In this document: in pieces, positions 1-10,994 of the stretch
Layout: the number at the start of each line of letters is the position of its first letter
How positions within the stretch are numbered: the stretch's first letter is position 1
DNA from: CAVREM01 sp963728825
Lineage (GTDB): Bacteria; Acidobacteriota; Vicinamibacteria; Vicinamibacterales; CAVVIG01
Assembly: GCA_963728825.1 (NCBI GenBank)
Contig: CAVSLA010000006.1
Coordinates: forward strand, 372,001 to 436,000
DNA length: 64,000 bases
Direction of reading: 5' to 3'
Translations under genes and position numbers: made by a program
The notes under the pieces: model-generated
Databases searched by the model: none
Seen by the model: the letters and a program-made list of their open reading frames with translations, nothing else
Told to the model about the DNA's origin: nothing

Positions 1-939
1 AGCCGGAAGCCCGCCGCTGCGAGGCCCTGCGCGAGCCGGCCGGCGTTGGCGACGATCTGCCGCTGGTAGGCCTTGAACTGCTGGTTCTGCCGCTTCCTTG
101 AAGCAGACCGCCTTGGCCGCGATGATGTGCATCAGCGGGCCGCCCTGGACGCCGGGGAACAGGCTGCGGTCGAGATCCTTGGCATACTGCTCGCGGCACA
201 GCACCATGCCGCCGCGTGGACCGCGCAGCGTCTTGTGGGTGGTGGTGGAGACGAAGTCCGAGTGCGGCACCGGGCTCGGATGCAATCCGGCCGCGACCAG
301 GCCCGCGATGTGCGCCATATCGGTGAACAGCACGGCGCCGATGCGCGACGCGGTCGCGCGGATCCGTGCGAAGTCGATGATGCGCGGGTAGGCGCTCGCG
401 CCGACGATGATCATCTTCGGCCGGTGGCGATCGGCGAGTGCGTCGAGCTCGTCGTAATCGATCCGCTCGTCGTCCTGGCGAACGCCGTAGGGCACGATGC
501 TGTAGAGCAGACCCGAAAAGTTGAGTGGATGACCGTGCGTGAGGTGGCCGCCGTGCGCCAGGTTCATACCCAGCACGGTCTCGCCCGGTTTGAGGGCGGC
601 CAGGTAGACCGACATGTTCGCCTGCGCGCCGGAGTGCGGCTGCACGTTGACGTGGTCGGCGCCAAAGAGCGTTTTGGCGCGTGCGATCGCGGCCCGCTCG
701 GCGACGTCGACGAACTCGCAGCCGCCGTAATAGCGGCGGCCCGGATACCCTTCCGCGTATTTGTTGGTCAGCACCGACCCGGCGGCCTCGAGGACCGCGC
801 GGCTGACGAAGTTCTCCGAGGCAATCAGCTCGAGGCCGTTGTTCTGCCGATCGCGTTCGTTGCGGAGCACCTCCGCGATTTCCGGATCGGCGTCGGCCAA
901 CGCGCGCCAGATGGCAAGGTGAGTGGTGTCAGTGGGCAT
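1..939 (-). CDS. glyA: Serine hydroxymethyltransferase (partial, apparent frameshift)
   Basis: PLP enzyme that interconverts serine and glycine and charges tetrahydrofolate with a one-carbon unit. The gene reads leftward from ATG at 939 and runs off the window, so only about 310 residues are present. Visible landmarks are the N-terminal [14 protein letters not shown] segment, the PLP-lysine motif [11 protein letters not shown] (Lys near residue 236) and [11 protein letters not shown]. After AVCFKEA the frame breaks. Near position 90 a single extra G puts the family's [13 protein letters not shown] segment into another frame; removing it restores an alignment of the expected length. This is either a sequencing or assembly error or a real inactivating mutation. 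The gene begins inside the 3' end of rpiB (11-base overlap), so the two are probably cotranscribed. Confidence 0.93.
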   Translation of the reverse strand, partial: MPTDTTHLAIWRALADADPEIAEVLRNERDRQNNGLELIASENFVSRAVLEAAGSVLTNKYAEGYPGRRYYGGCEFVDVAERAAIARAKTLFGADHVNVQPHSGAQANMSVYLAALKPGETVLGMNLAHGGHLTHGHPLNFSGLLYSIVPYGVRQDDERIDYDELDALADRHRPKMIIVGASAYPRIIDFARIRATASRIGAVLFTDMAHIAGLVAAGLHPSPVPHSDFVSTTTHKTLRGPRGGMVLCREQYAKDLDRSLFPGVQGGPLMHIIAAKAVCFKEAAEPAVQGLPAADRRQRRPARAGPRSGGLPA

Positions 940-1384
940 GCCCGTCGTGCTTCTCCAATTGGGAAATCTGGTCGATTCTCCGCTGATGGCGTCCGCCTTC
1001 GAAGCCGGTTTTCAGCCACAGCGCGACGATTTCATCGGCCAGCCCGAAGGCGACGATCCGACCGCCCATCGAGAGGACGTTGGCGTCGTTGTGCTCGCGC
1101 GACAGCCGTGCCGTGTAGAGGTCGTTGCACAGCGCGGCACGGATCCCCCTGACCTTGTTGGCCGCAATCTGCTCGCCCTGCCCGCTGCCGCCGAGCACGA
1201 TGCCGCGCTCGGCGCGGCCCTCGGCGACCGCCTGCGCGACCGCAAAGCAGATCGGCGGATAGTCGGTCGATTCCTCGCTGTGAGTGCCGTGATCGTCGAT
1301 CGTGTGGCCGAGTCGCTGCAGCGTGACTTTCAAGTGTTCCTTGAGCAGAAAACCCGCGTGATCGGCGCCTATCGCGATGCGCAC
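929..1384 (-). CDS. rpiB: Ribose-5-phosphate isomerase B
   Basis: Interconverts ribulose 5-phosphate and ribose 5-phosphate in the pentose phosphate pathway. At 151 aa it has normal family length, with the N-terminal GADHAGF motif (residues 6-12) and the phosphate-binding segment [12 protein letters not shown]. The catalytic cysteine of the E. coli-type enzyme (CGTGIG) is absent. The segment reads GGSGQGEQ with Glu71, the pattern of the mycobacterial-type enzyme in which a glutamate acts as the base. It lies upstream of glyA and overlaps it, suggesting one operon driven from the repeat-filled region at 1385-1545. Confidence 0.94.
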   Translation of the reverse strand: MRIAIGADHAGFLLKEHLKVTLQRLGHTIDDHGTHSEESTDYPPICFAVAQAVAEGRAERGIVLGGSGQGEQIAANKVRGIRAALCNDLYTARLSREHNDANVLSMGGRIVAFGLADEIVALWLKTGFEGGRHQRRIDQISQLEKHDGHAH

Positions 1385-1403
1385 AGGAGAACAATTGTAC
1401 TAT

Positions 1404-1540
1404 CGTTCTTTGTTCTGCGTTCTGCGTTCAACGTTCCGAGAATCGAACGGAGAACCGAGTACTGAGAACGTAGAACGTAGAACGTAGAACGTAGAACGTA
1501 GAACGTAGAACGTAGAACGTAAGAACGTAAAACGTAAAAC
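1404..1540. repeat. Palindromic heptamer array between divergent genes
   Basis: Five head-to-tail heptamers of the form CGTTCTN (1404-1438) are followed by eight perfect copies of GAACGTA (1466-1521) and degenerate copies up to 1540. The two blocks are in opposite orientation, so they could fold into an extended imperfect stem. The array fills almost the whole space between rpiB (leftward) and the methyltransferase gene (rightward), where promoters for both should lie. Confidence 0.9.
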
Positions 1541-1545
1541 GAGCC

Positions 1546-2706
1546 ATGCCCCCCACCGTCGTCATCTCCTCCCGCGGCGAGCAGCGATGGCGAGGCGGCC
1601 ATCCCTGGATCTACCGCACCGACGTCGCCGACGTCCAGGCCAACGCGGGTGATCGCGTCGCCGTGCTGGGTCCGCGTGGCCGACTGCTCGGCCAGGCGCT
1701 CTACAGCGATCGATCTCAGATCGCGATTCGAATGCTGTCGCACGGCGACCGACCGGCTGACGATGCCCTGTTGACGAGCCGCATCGAAGCGGCCATCGGC
1801 TTCCGCGCGGCGCTCGCCATCGACGCCAGCGCCTACCGGCTGGTTCATGGCGAGGCCGACCTGCTGCCGTCGCTGATCGTCGACCGCTACGGCGACTACC
1901 TGGTCGTCCAGGCGCTCTCGCAGGGGATGGATCGACTGCTGCCGCAGGTGGTGGACATCTTGAATCGGTTGCAACAGCCGCGAGGAATTCTTGCACGCAA
2001 CGATCCGCGCGCGCGGGTGCTCGAGGGGCTCGAGCAGCGTGTGGACCTGTTGAGCGGCGACGTTCCGGAGACGGTGACCGTCCACGAAGCGGGCATCCAC
2101 TACGAGGTCGACCTGCGGCATGGTCAGAAGACCGGCCTGTTCCTCGATCAGCGCGAGAACCGCGAGGCGGCGGCGCGCTACGCCCGCGGCCGGCTGCTCG
2201 ACTGCTTCAGCTACCACGGCGGATTTGCCTTGAAGCTCGCGGCCGGCTGCACCGAGACCATCGCCTTCGATATCTCGGAGGAGGCGGTGGCCCGCGTGCG
2301 CGCGAACGCTCGCCGGAACGGACTGTCGATCGACGCGCGGGTCGGCAACGTCTTCGACGAGCTGCGCGGCCTCGAGCGTCTGCGTGAGCGGTTCGACACC
2401 ATCGTGCTCGATCCGCCGGCGTTCGCCAAGACCAAGGCGGCGGTGAGCAAGGCGGGCGCTGGCTACAAGGAAATCAACCTGCGGGCGCTCAAGCTCCTCA
2501 ACCCGGGTGGCACGCTCGTCACCTGCAGCTGCTCGTACAACATCAGCGAAGCGGCGTTCGCCGAGATCGTCTACAGCGCCGCCGTCGACGCGCAGGTCCA
2601 GGTGACGGTCGTCGAAAAGCGGATGCAGGGGCGCGATCATCCGGTGCTGCTCGGCGTGCCCGAGACGTACTATCTGAAGTGCTTCATCCTGCGGAAGGTC
2701 GGCTAG
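1546..2706 (+). CDS. rlmI: Class I SAM-dependent rRNA (cytosine-C5) methyltransferase, RlmI type
   Basis: Predicted 23S rRNA m5C methyltransferase (386 aa; E. coli RlmI is 396 aa). An N-terminal PUA-like RNA-binding domain occupies about residues 1-80, with GHPWIYR near the start. The SAM-binding motif LLDCFSYHGG is near residue 215, the LDPPAFAK motif near 287, and the catalytic-cysteine segment TCSCSYN near 326. The ATG at 1546 directly follows the heptamer array and has no clear Shine-Dalgarno. The enzyme should act on free 50S subunits or their precursors. The exact target base is inferred from the family. Confidence 0.9.
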   Translation: MPPTVVISSRGEQRWRGGHPWIYRTDVADVQANAGDRVAVLGPRGRLLGQALYSDRSQIAIRMLSHGDRPADDALLTSRIEAAIGFRAALAIDASAYRLVHGEADLLPSLIVDRYGDYLVVQALSQGMDRLLPQVVDILNRLQQPRGILARNDPRARVLEGLEQRVDLLSGDVPETVTVHEAGIHYEVDLRHGQKTGLFLDQRENREAAARYARGRLLDCFSYHGGFALKLAAGCTETIAFDISEEAVARVRANARRNGLSIDARVGNVFDELRGLERLRERFDTIVLDPPAFAKTKAAVSKAGAGYKEINLRALKLLNPGGTLVTCSCSYNISEAAFAEIVYSAAVDAQVQVTVVEKRMQGRDHPVLLGVPETYYLKCFILRKVG

Positions 2707-2716
2707 TGGGGAGACC

Positions 2717-3460
2717 GTGACCAGTCACCGACCAGCGCAGGCCGCGCGCGCCGCACGGCGAGAGCTCGCACGACTCGCGCGGCCGTCAGCCGGCTTCGAC
2801 GCCAGCCGCTACTTCAGGAACGCGGGTGATCTCGGTTTCTATAACGTGGGCGCCAGCCGCGTGCGTGCGATGGCCCGAGCCATCGTCCTCGCTCACCAGG
2901 AGTCGTGGACCATTGCAGACGTCTCGACATTCGCGAACCAGCTGATCCAGGATCGCCACCTCGAGGTCAAGGGCGTCGGCATCGAAGCGATGGCGCGCTA
3001 CCGTCGTCACTTCACGCCCGGGTTACTGACGATGTGGAAGGGTTGGCTGGAGCGGAACGACTCCGCCAACTGGGCGACCACCGACGCCATCTGCGGGCTG
3101 TTGATCGGTCCGCTGGTTGCCGCGCAGCCGCGTCTGGCGCCACGGCTTGCCGCCTGGGCCGGCAGCCGCAACATGTGGGTGCGGCGCGCCTCGATTGTCG
3201 GTCTGATTCCGCTCGCGCGCCGCGGCCAGGCACTCGACCTGCTCTATCGCACGGCGCGGCGCCTGCACCGTGATGACGAGGATCTGATTCAAAAGGCTGT
3301 CGGCTGGGCATTGCGCGAAGCCGGCAAGACCGACATGGCGAGGCTCGAGAAGTACCTGCGCGCGACCGGCCCGATGATTCCGCGAACGACGCTGCGCTAC
3401 GCGATCGAACGCTTTCCGCCCGCGAAACGGAAGCAGCTGCTGTTGGCGACTCGTAGATGA
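2717..3460 (+). CDS. DNA alkylation repair protein, AlkD-like HEAT-repeat glycosylase
   Basis: A 247-aa helical-repeat protein resembling the AlkC/AlkD family, which removes bulky or positively charged alkylated bases. Family-like features are the N-terminal YFRNAGDLGFYNVG segment, the NWATTD segment (Trp119, Asp123) at the position of the AlkD catalytic Asp region, and NMWVRRAS further on. The start is GTG at 2717, ten bases after the rlmI stop, so cotranscription with rlmI is likely. Substrate range cannot be read from the sequence. Confidence 0.83.
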   Translation: MTSHRPAQAARAARRELARLARPSAGFDASRYFRNAGDLGFYNVGASRVRAMARAIVLAHQESWTIADVSTFANQLIQDRHLEVKGVGIEAMARYRRHFTPGLLTMWKGWLERNDSANWATTDAICGLLIGPLVAAQPRLAPRLAAWAGSRNMWVRRASIVGLIPLARRGQALDLLYRTARRLHRDDEDLIQKAVGWALREAGKTDMARLEKYLRATGPMIPRTTLRYAIERFPPAKRKQLLLATRR

Positions 3461-3528
3461 TGTGCCACGTCATGACTCCCTTCGGAAAGCGCCTGCGGCC
3501 ATGCCGCGCCATTGGAAAAAAGTGAAAG

Positions 3529-4140
3529 ATGGGTCTTGAAGCACTCTGCACGTTTATCGTCGACGGCAGCTCCGAGCGTGGCAAGGCACGTCTCGAGATG
3601 GATGTCCTTCAGTTGCGCGGTGAGAATCTGAAGCTGTCGGTGCCGTTCAGGCAGATGAAGAAAGTGGCGGCCGCCGACGGATTACTGTCGTTCATCAGCC
3701 CGCATGGCCAGGTGGTGCTGAAACTTGGTGCGGCTGCCGCCAAATGGGCCGAGAAGATCGTGCACCCCCTCTCTCGACTGCAGAAGATCGGCGTCAAGCC
3801 GGAGTGGCGCACCGCAGCGCTGGCGATTGACGATCAGGAGTTTCTGCAGGAGCTCGAAGCGTCGGTGGCGTTCCTGTCAGTGGGCAGGACGGTCAGAAAT
3901 TGCGATGCGATCTTTTTCGGAGCGACCAGAGCCGCGCAGCTGACCCGCCTCGAGAAATTGAAGAAATCGCTCAAACCAGACGGCGCGTTGTGGGTGGTAA
4001 GACCGAAAGGTCGTCCGGAAATCAGCGAAGCGGCCGTCATGGCGGCGGGGAAGGCGGCAGGGCTGGTGGACGTAAAGGTCGTCAGCCTCTCTCCTATATA
4101 TACGGCGGAGAAGTTCGTCATCCCGATCAAATCACGCTGA
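3529..4140 (+). CDS. Conserved protein with DUF3052-like C-terminus
   Basis: A 203-aa cytoplasmic protein. The C-terminal half (about residues 115-203) reads like DUF3052: a segment ending in DGALWVVRPKG, then ISEAAVMAAGKAAGLVDVKV and a terminal TAEKFVIP. The N-terminal part (about 1-100) is a compact domain with no recognised motif. The start ATG is preceded by GTGAAAG. Function is unknown; the family contains no biochemically defined member I can name. Confidence 0.7.
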   Translation: MGLEALCTFIVDGSSERGKARLEMDVLQLRGENLKLSVPFRQMKKVAAADGLLSFISPHGQVVLKLGAAAAKWAEKIVHPLSRLQKIGVKPEWRTAALAIDDQEFLQELEASVAFLSVGRTVRNCDAIFFGATRAAQLTRLEKLKKSLKPDGALWVVRPKGRPEISEAAVMAAGKAAGLVDVKVVSLSPIYTAEKFVIPIKSR

Positions 4141-4289
4141 CAGATCCAGGCTTCCGGATCGACGGACGATTGCGGTAAGCGTATTTCTCTGCAGGTAACC
4201 CAGCCGCTCCAGCTCGGCCTGTCGTTTTCGAGCGAAAACTTCCGACCTACTTCTGTCGGTTGTGGTCCGCAGCTTGCGGACGCGACGGG

Positions 4290-5141
4290 ATGCGATGGTC
4301 GCGTTCGCTGATCGGGAACCTCTGCATTTCTGCCCTTCTCGCGCCTGTACCGCTTTTCGCACAGGATGACGACCCGTCCGCTGCCGGGCCCCAGCACACC
4401 GAGCAAGCCGATGATGCCGTGCTGCGCCTTGCCGAGCCCGACTACCGGGTCGTGAACATCCCGACGACGCTCGTCCTGCCGCGCAACCGCCTGAGCTTCG
4501 AGCTGACGCACCGCTTCAACGAGAACCTGGCGCGCGGCAGTTTCGGGAGCCACGCAGGCCGGTTGTTCGGCCTCGACGCCGGCGCCGTCATCGGCTTCGA
4601 GTTCCGGTTCGGCATCGCACGCAGAGTGCAAGCGGCCGCCTACCGTACGTCGAGCGACCGCACCTTCCAGTTCCATGGACAGTACGACGCCCTCCAGCAG
4701 GGGGCCCGGTTCCCGCTGTCGGTTTCGGCACTGGTCTCCGTGGAGGGTGTCGAGAATTTCACCGACGACTACGCTCCCGCGCTCGGCGCCGTGGTCGCGC
4801 GCACGTTCGGTGAACGCGCGGCCGTTTATGCGTCGCCCATCTGGGTCCACAACACCAGCGCGCTTACCGACCCGGGAACCCGTGAGACAGGGATGCTCGG
4901 TCTCGGCGCGAGGGTCCGCCTCACGTCGAGCGTCTATGTCTCCGGCGAAGTGACGCCGCGCTTCGCCGGCTATCGACCAAGCGAGGCCGAGTTCGCCTTC
5001 GGCATCGAGAGGCGGGCCGGCGGCCACCTGTTTCAGTTGAACTTCGCCAACACAACCTCGATGACCTACCGCCAGCTCGCGCGCGGCGGACCGCCCGACA
5101 CCTTGCTCCTCGGCTTCAACATCGCTCGCAAGTTTTTCTGA
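4290..5141 (+). CDS. Exported beta-barrel protein, DUF5777-like
   Basis: About 283 aa with an N-terminal signal peptide ending near PLFAQ, then a mature protein rich in alternating hydrophobic strands and ending in Phe (IARKFF), typical of outer-membrane barrels. The LPRNRLSFELTHRFNEN segment and overall layout resemble DUF5777 proteins. An earlier in-frame ATG at 4260 would add ten residues without adding signal-peptide character, so 4290 is preferred. The gene lies 22 bases before the CHRD-domain gene, and a joint envelope or redox role is possible but not shown. Confidence 0.68.
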   Translation: MRWSRSLIGNLCISALLAPVPLFAQDDDPSAAGPQHTEQADDAVLRLAEPDYRVVNIPTTLVLPRNRLSFELTHRFNENLARGSFGSHAGRLFGLDAGAVIGFEFRFGIARRVQAAAYRTSSDRTFQFHGQYDALQQGARFPLSVSALVSVEGVENFTDDYAPALGAVVARTFGERAAVYASPIWVHNTSALTDPGTRETGMLGLGARVRLTSSVYVSGEVTPRFAGYRPSEAEFAFGIERRAGGHLFQLNFANTTSMTYRQLARGGPPDTLLLGFNIARKFF

Positions 5142-5163
5142 AACCACAAGGAGAAAGAACACC

Positions 5164-5682
5164 ATGAAACGTTTCGCGTTCCTGCTCGCCGCCGTCGCGC
5201 TGTTCACCCCGGCCTGTGACGACGATCCGGTCGCACCCTCGAACCAGCCGGCCATATTCACCGCCGACCTCAGAGCCGCTAATGAAGTGCCGCCCGTCAC
5301 CAATGCCGACTCTGCAGCCACCGGTACGATGACGCTCACCATCGAACTCACCCGGGACGCTGCGGGCAATGTCACCGGCGTGACCTCCAGCCAATTCCAA
5401 GTGACGATGGCCGGGTTTCCGGCGGGCACTGTCTTGACCGGCGCCCACATTCATCCTGGCGCCGCCGGCGCAACCGGGACAATCGCGATCAACACCGGTC
5501 TACTCAATGGCGAAATCACATTGGCGACCGGCGCCGGTTCGTTTACAAAGCCGGCGACGCCGCCGATAACCCTCGAACAGGCGCAAAACCTGATGAACAC
5601 GCCGGCGAACTTCTATTTCAACGTGCATTCCCAGCTGAATCCAGGCGGCGCGATCCGGGCGCAACTGGTGCGCACGCAATAG
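5164..5682 (+). CDS. CHRD-domain lipoprotein
   Basis: A 172-aa exported protein with a signal peptide and a plausible lipobox (TPAC, Cys18), so probably a membrane-anchored lipoprotein. Residues from about 32 to the end match the CHRD domain, with ANEVPPV at the start, GAHIHPGAAGATG in the middle and YFNVHSQLNPGGAIRAQL at the end. CHRD domains occur in chordin and many bacterial secreted proteins; their bacterial function is unclear. A strong AAGGAGA Shine-Dalgarno precedes the ATG. It is probably in an operon with the upstream DUF5777-like gene. Confidence 0.85.
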   Translation: MKRFAFLLAAVALFTPACDDDPVAPSNQPAIFTADLRAANEVPPVTNADSAATGTMTLTIELTRDAAGNVTGVTSSQFQVTMAGFPAGTVLTGAHIHPGAAGATGTIAINTGLLNGEITLATGAGSFTKPATPPITLEQAQNLMNTPANFYFNVHSQLNPGGAIRAQLVRTQ

Positions 5683-5721
5683 GAGGATCCAGGGCTCCGG
5701 ATTCAGGCTATAGTCGTCGGT

Positions 5722-7435
<1,714 letters not shown>

Positions 7436-7445
7436 TCGCGTACCG

Positions 7446-8597
7446 ATGCGGCTGCATTCGATCGTCCTTGCAGTCGCCGTCGTCATCAGTCATCCGACCA
7501 CCGGCGCGGCCCAGGATGCGCCAACCTGGCGCTGGACCTGGGACGCGAACGTGTTTTTCGGCCACAACCATCAGTCGCGGCGGTTCGCCGACATCTCGGC
7601 GTGGGAATCGCAGAACTGGGCGATGCTCGCCGTCGACCGTGATATGCGGTCGACGGATCGTCTGACGCTGACCGCGATGGTCTCTCTCGAGGCCTTCACA
7701 CTCGATCCACAGGGCTCGCCGCAGCTGTTTCAAACCGGCGAGAGCTACGACCAGATCCCGCTCATCAACTTTCAGCACCCGCACGATGTCCTGATGAACC
7801 TCGGCGCGACTTATCGCGTCGGCCGGTACTTCGCCGGCCTCGATCTGGTGGGATCGCCGACGCTCGGTCCGCCGCCGTTCATGCACCGCGCATCGGCGCG
7901 TGACAACCCACAGGTGCCCCTGACGCATCATTACCTTGATTCGACGCATAGCACACCGGGCGTGGTCAGAGGCGGTATTGCGGTGGGCGCCTTCACCGTC
8001 GAAGCATCGGCTTTCCGCGGCGAAGGTCCGGACGAGGATCGTCTCAACCTCGAGGAGCCGCGGCTCAATTCGTGGGCGGCGCGTGTCAGTTGGCGCCGTG
8101 GCCCCTGGTATCTGCAGTTGTCAGGTGGCCATTTGAAGCAGCCGGAGTGGTTCGAACCTTACGACGCCACGAAGCTCACGGCATCGATCGGATTCGACGG
8201 GCAGCTCGGATCGCGCCCGCTCGCGGCGACCATCGCGTGGGGAGAGAATCGGCAGTTCAACGGGTTCAACGGCAACGTCGACGGATATCTGGCCGAAGCG
8301 AACGCCGGCCTGACGTCGCGATCGAACCTCTATGGTCGGGCCGAGGTTGCGGCGAAAGAGCTCTTCGGCGTCGGGCCCCACGACAAACAGTTCGCGCACC
8401 GCCACTGGTTCTCGACCATCGGCGCATTCACGCTGGGTTACGTTCACGAGCTGCCCGGTCTGCCGTTCGCGGGCGGTGGCGATGTGACCCTGTACCACAT
8501 TCCTACCGACCTCGAGACGTACTACGAACCGTCCCGATCGTTCCATGTGTTTCTCCGGTGGCGGCCACGGCCAGGAGGGACGGCGCACGTCCATTGA
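7446..8597 (+). CDS. Exported protein of unknown function, predicted outer-membrane barrel
   Basis: About 383 aa with a signal peptide (MRLHSIVLAVAVV to TTGAAQ), followed by many short amphipathic strands and aromatic residues near strand ends, suggesting an outer-membrane beta-barrel. His-rich motifs include FGHNHQS, NFQHPHD and LTHHYLDSTHS, and it ends GGTAHVH. Similar proteins are known as uncharacterised companions of metal-resistance genes in other bacteria, but nothing here proves metal binding. The ATG lies 10 bases after thiC, so it may be expressed with thiC. Confidence 0.65.
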   Translation: MRLHSIVLAVAVVISHPTTGAAQDAPTWRWTWDANVFFGHNHQSRRFADISAWESQNWAMLAVDRDMRSTDRLTLTAMVSLEAFTLDPQGSPQLFQTGESYDQIPLINFQHPHDVLMNLGATYRVGRYFAGLDLVGSPTLGPPPFMHRASARDNPQVPLTHHYLDSTHSTPGVVRGGIAVGAFTVEASAFRGEGPDEDRLNLEEPRLNSWAARVSWRRGPWYLQLSGGHLKQPEWFEPYDATKLTASIGFDGQLGSRPLAATIAWGENRQFNGFNGNVDGYLAEANAGLTSRSNLYGRAEVAAKELFGVGPHDKQFAHRHWFSTIGAFTLGYVHELPGLPFAGGGDVTLYHIPTDLETYYEPSRSFHVFLRWRPRPGGTAHVH

Positions 8598-8605
8598 CGC
8601 GGTGT

Positions 8606-8697
8606 GGCGGACCTGAGAGGTCCGCCCTACGTACACTCAGCGTACGTAGGCCGGGCCTCTTAGGCCGGCGACATCGTCTCAGGCCCGGCGACATCGG
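8606..8697. repeat. Cluster of intergenic palindromes (GGCGGACCT family)
   Basis: Sits between two convergent genes. The first palindrome is GGCGGACCT/AGGTCCGCC with a 3-base loop (8606-8626). The second is CTACGTAC/GTACGTAG (8627-8649). A third, imperfect one is built on GCCGG and GGCCGGC. The first palindrome recurs as a four-unit array at 42028-42140, so this is a dispersed repeat family. It may also act as a bidirectional transcription stop, although no T-run is present. Confidence 0.85.
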
Positions 8698-8698
8698 C

Positions 8699-10231
8699 TT
8701 AGCGCCGGGAGCCCCCCATGATGCCGCCCAACGCGCCGCGAAGAATGGCGCGGCCGAGGCTGGAGCCGACCGATCGGGCGGCGCTCTTGGCTGCCGCTTC
8801 GATCATCCCTTCCCGCCGCCCGCCACGTGGACCAGTGGATCCGAAGAAGATGTCCGACAGCGATCCGGAACCGGCTGCCGTTCCTGGCTGGCGCGATGCG
8901 GGTGTGGGTGTCGATGCTGGCGGCGCCGCTGCGGCATCGGTCCGGGCCGCGGCGCGCGCTGTCAACTTCTCATAGGCCGACTCGCGGTCGACCGCTCGTT
9001 CGTAATGGCCATAGGTGCTCTTGCCGGTACTGCGCAGCCGTTCTCGATCCATGTCGCTGATCGGACCGATCTGCGACGCCGGCGGGACAATCCAGGCGCG
9101 TTCGGTGACCGCAGGGGTGCCTTTCGCGTCGAGCAATGAAACCAGCGCCTCGCCGACGCTGAGCTCGGTGATCGCCCGCTCCACGTCCAGAGCGGGGTTG
9201 GCGCGAAGCGTCGCGGCAGCTGCCTTCACCACCTTTTGATCGCGCGGCGTGAACGCGCGCAGCGCGTGCTGAATCCGGTGGCCGAGCTGGGCCTTCACCG
9301 CATCGGGCAGGTCCGACGGGTTGTGCGTGACGAAAAAGACGCTGACCCCTTTCGACCGGATCAACCGGACGACCTGTTCGATCCGTTCGACGAGCGCATC
9401 CGGCGCATCGGAGAACAGCAGGTGCGCTTCGTCGAAGAAGAACACCAGCCGCGGCTTGCCGGCGTCGCCGACTTCGGGCAGCCGCTCGAACAGTTCGGAC
9501 AGAATCCAGAGCAGGAAGGCGGCGTAGACCTTCGGCCGGTTGATGAGATCGGCGGCTTCCAGGATGTTGATAACGCCGCGTCCCTGCGCGTCGGTCTGCA
9601 GCAGATCGTCGACGTCGAGCATCGGCTCACCGAAGAAGCCGTCGCCGCCCTGCTCCTCCACCTCGAGCAGCGCGCGTTGGATCGCGCCGATCGAGGCCAT
9701 CGACACGTTCCCATAGCGCGTTCGGAACTCCGCGGCGTTGTCGCCGACGAACGTCAACATCGCGCGAAGGTCCTTCATGTCCAACAGCAGCAGCCCCGCA
9801 TCGTCGGCAATCTTGAAGGCCATCGTCAGGACGCCCTGCTGGGTCGCGTTCAGCCCCAGGAGGCGCCCGAGAATCAGCGGACCGAGATCGGAAATCGTCG
9901 CGCGCACGGGTACCCCGCGCTTGCCCAGGACGTCCCACAGCGCGACCGGATTCGCCCGCCAGGCGGGCTCGCCGAGGCCGGTTGACGTGAGCCGCTCCTG
10001 CAGTTTTGGCGTCAGCGTGCCTGCGGCGGCGAGGCCGGTGAGATCGCCTTTCACGTCGGCCAGGAACACCGGGACGCCGATCGCGGAGAAGTGGTCGGCG
10101 AGCACCTGCAACGAGACCGTCTTGCCAGTTCCTGTCGCGCCGGTGATCAAACCGTGGCGGTTCGCGATGGCCGGGTCGAACGCTATGTCGTGACCGGCAG
10201 CGGTGCGGGCGACGATGAAGGGGTCAGCCAT
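8699..10231 (-). CDS. HerA-like/DUF853 ATPase
   Basis: A 510-aa ATPase of the DUF853 (YjgR) group, related to the HerA/FtsK helicase superfamily. The Walker A motif is GATGTGKT (residues 31-38) and Walker B is LVFFFDEAH (Asp267, Glu268). The C-terminal region is a low-complexity Ala/Pro linker followed by a glycine-rich tail ending in GGIMGGSRR. Members are presumed DNA-translocating or DNA-processing ATPases but most are uncharacterised. No nuclease partner such as NurA is adjacent. Its 3' end converges on the palindrome cluster at 8606-8697. Confidence 0.87.
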   Translation of the reverse strand: MADPFIVARTAAGHDIAFDPAIANRHGLITGATGTGKTVSLQVLADHFSAIGVPVFLADVKGDLTGLAAAGTLTPKLQERLTSTGLGEPAWRANPVALWDVLGKRGVPVRATISDLGPLILGRLLGLNATQQGVLTMAFKIADDAGLLLLDMKDLRAMLTFVGDNAAEFRTRYGNVSMASIGAIQRALLEVEEQGGDGFFGEPMLDVDDLLQTDAQGRGVINILEAADLINRPKVYAAFLLWILSELFERLPEVGDAGKPRLVFFFDEAHLLFSDAPDALVERIEQVVRLIRSKGVSVFFVTHNPSDLPDAVKAQLGHRIQHALRAFTPRDQKVVKAAAATLRANPALDVERAITELSVGEALVSLLDAKGTPAVTERAWIVPPASQIGPISDMDRERLRSTGKSTYGHYERAVDRESAYEKLTARAAARTDAAAAPPASTPTPASRQPGTAAGSGSLSDIFFGSTGPRGGRREGMIEAAAKSAARSVGSSLGRAILRGALGGIMGGSRR

Positions 10232-10305
10232 CGCGTGATCATAATCTGCGTAAGGAGTTCCTCGAAATTCGACGCCGCACGGACGATGCTAAGATTCGCC
10301 CTCCG

Positions 10306-10551
10306 ATGACGATTACGCGCGAGGAACTCCGGGAGGAACTGGGCGGGTACCCGACCAAGGAGGACCTCCGGACGGAGCTGGCACGATTTGTCACCAAGGA
10401 GGAGCTTGGCGCGCTTCGGGAAGAGACGGCGCAGGGGTTCGGCGATCTCCGGCGATACATGGAAATACTTGTCGAAGATCTCAAGGCCTGGACGAAGGTG
10501 CTCTTCGACGGCACGAACGCCCGCATCGATCAGATGACCCGCCACAAGTAA
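10306..10551 (+). CDS. Small charged coiled-coil protein
   Basis: An 81-aa highly charged protein with repeated KED/KEEL-like segments (TKEDLRTELARF, TKEELGALREE), typical of short coiled coils. The ATG sits in a short divergent region opposite the DUF853 gene. Related small proteins with repeats of this kind are common in bacteria and have no assigned function. It is accepted because codon use and amino-acid pattern look coding, but no family was identified. Confidence 0.6.
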   Translation: MTITREELREELGGYPTKEDLRTELARFVTKEELGALREETAQGFGDLRRYMEILVEDLKAWTKVLFDGTNARIDQMTRHK

Positions 10552-10562
10552 TCACGGTTCAC

Positions 10563-10607
10563 GGGTGTAGACATCCGACACCTCTGGGGTGTAGTCTGGC
10601 GACACCC
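10563..10607 (+). promoter_or_regulatory. Double operator immediately upstream of the PadR gene
   Basis: Two near-identical dyads sit head to tail: GGTGTAG-N5-CGACACC within 10563-10582 and again within 10587-10607. The second dyad ends one base before the PadR ATG, leaving no room for a Shine-Dalgarno. This suggests autoregulation and perhaps a leaderless mRNA. Binding by PadR is inferred from position only. Confidence 0.65.
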
Positions 10608-10994
10608 ATGGCCAGGCTGCGCCACCAGAACCACATCGAACTCCTTCAAGGCACGCTCGACCTCCTCATCCTGCAAACGCTGCAGGCCGGACCCCGGCAC
10701 GGCTACGGCATCAGTCAGGCGATCCGCCTCGAATCGGGCGAGCGACTGCAGGTCGACACGGGCTCGCTCTACCCGGCGCTGCATCGCCTCGAGCGGCAGG
10801 GCTTCGTACAAGGAGAGTGGAAACTCTCGGACGCGAAGCAGCGAACCCGGGTCTATTCGCTGACGAGGGCCGGCCGGAAACAGCTCGCGTCCGAGCGCTC
10901 CCGCTGGTCGCAGCTATCAGACGCCATCGCCGGAATCCTCAACCGGGGCGGCGGACGAGCGAGACATGACCGGCTGGTGGCGGCGCGGTCCTGA
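10608..10994 (+). CDS. PadR-family transcriptional regulator
   Basis: A 128-aa winged-helix regulator. The family signature is clear: IELLQGTLDLLILQTLQ at the N-terminus, HGYGISQAI, GSLYPALHRLERQG and RVYSLTRAGRKQL. PadR proteins bind DNA as dimers, usually repressing neighbouring transport or detoxification genes. In Acidobacteriota this type commonly precedes an ADOP permease gene; here the overlapping permease start (10966) is followed by a broken, truncated copy. A double dyad lies directly upstream. Confidence 0.93.
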   Translation: MARLRHQNHIELLQGTLDLLILQTLQAGPRHGYGISQAIRLESGERLQVDTGSLYPALHRLERQGFVQGEWKLSDAKQRTRVYSLTRAGRKQLASERSRWSQLSDAIAGILNRGGGRARHDRLVAARS

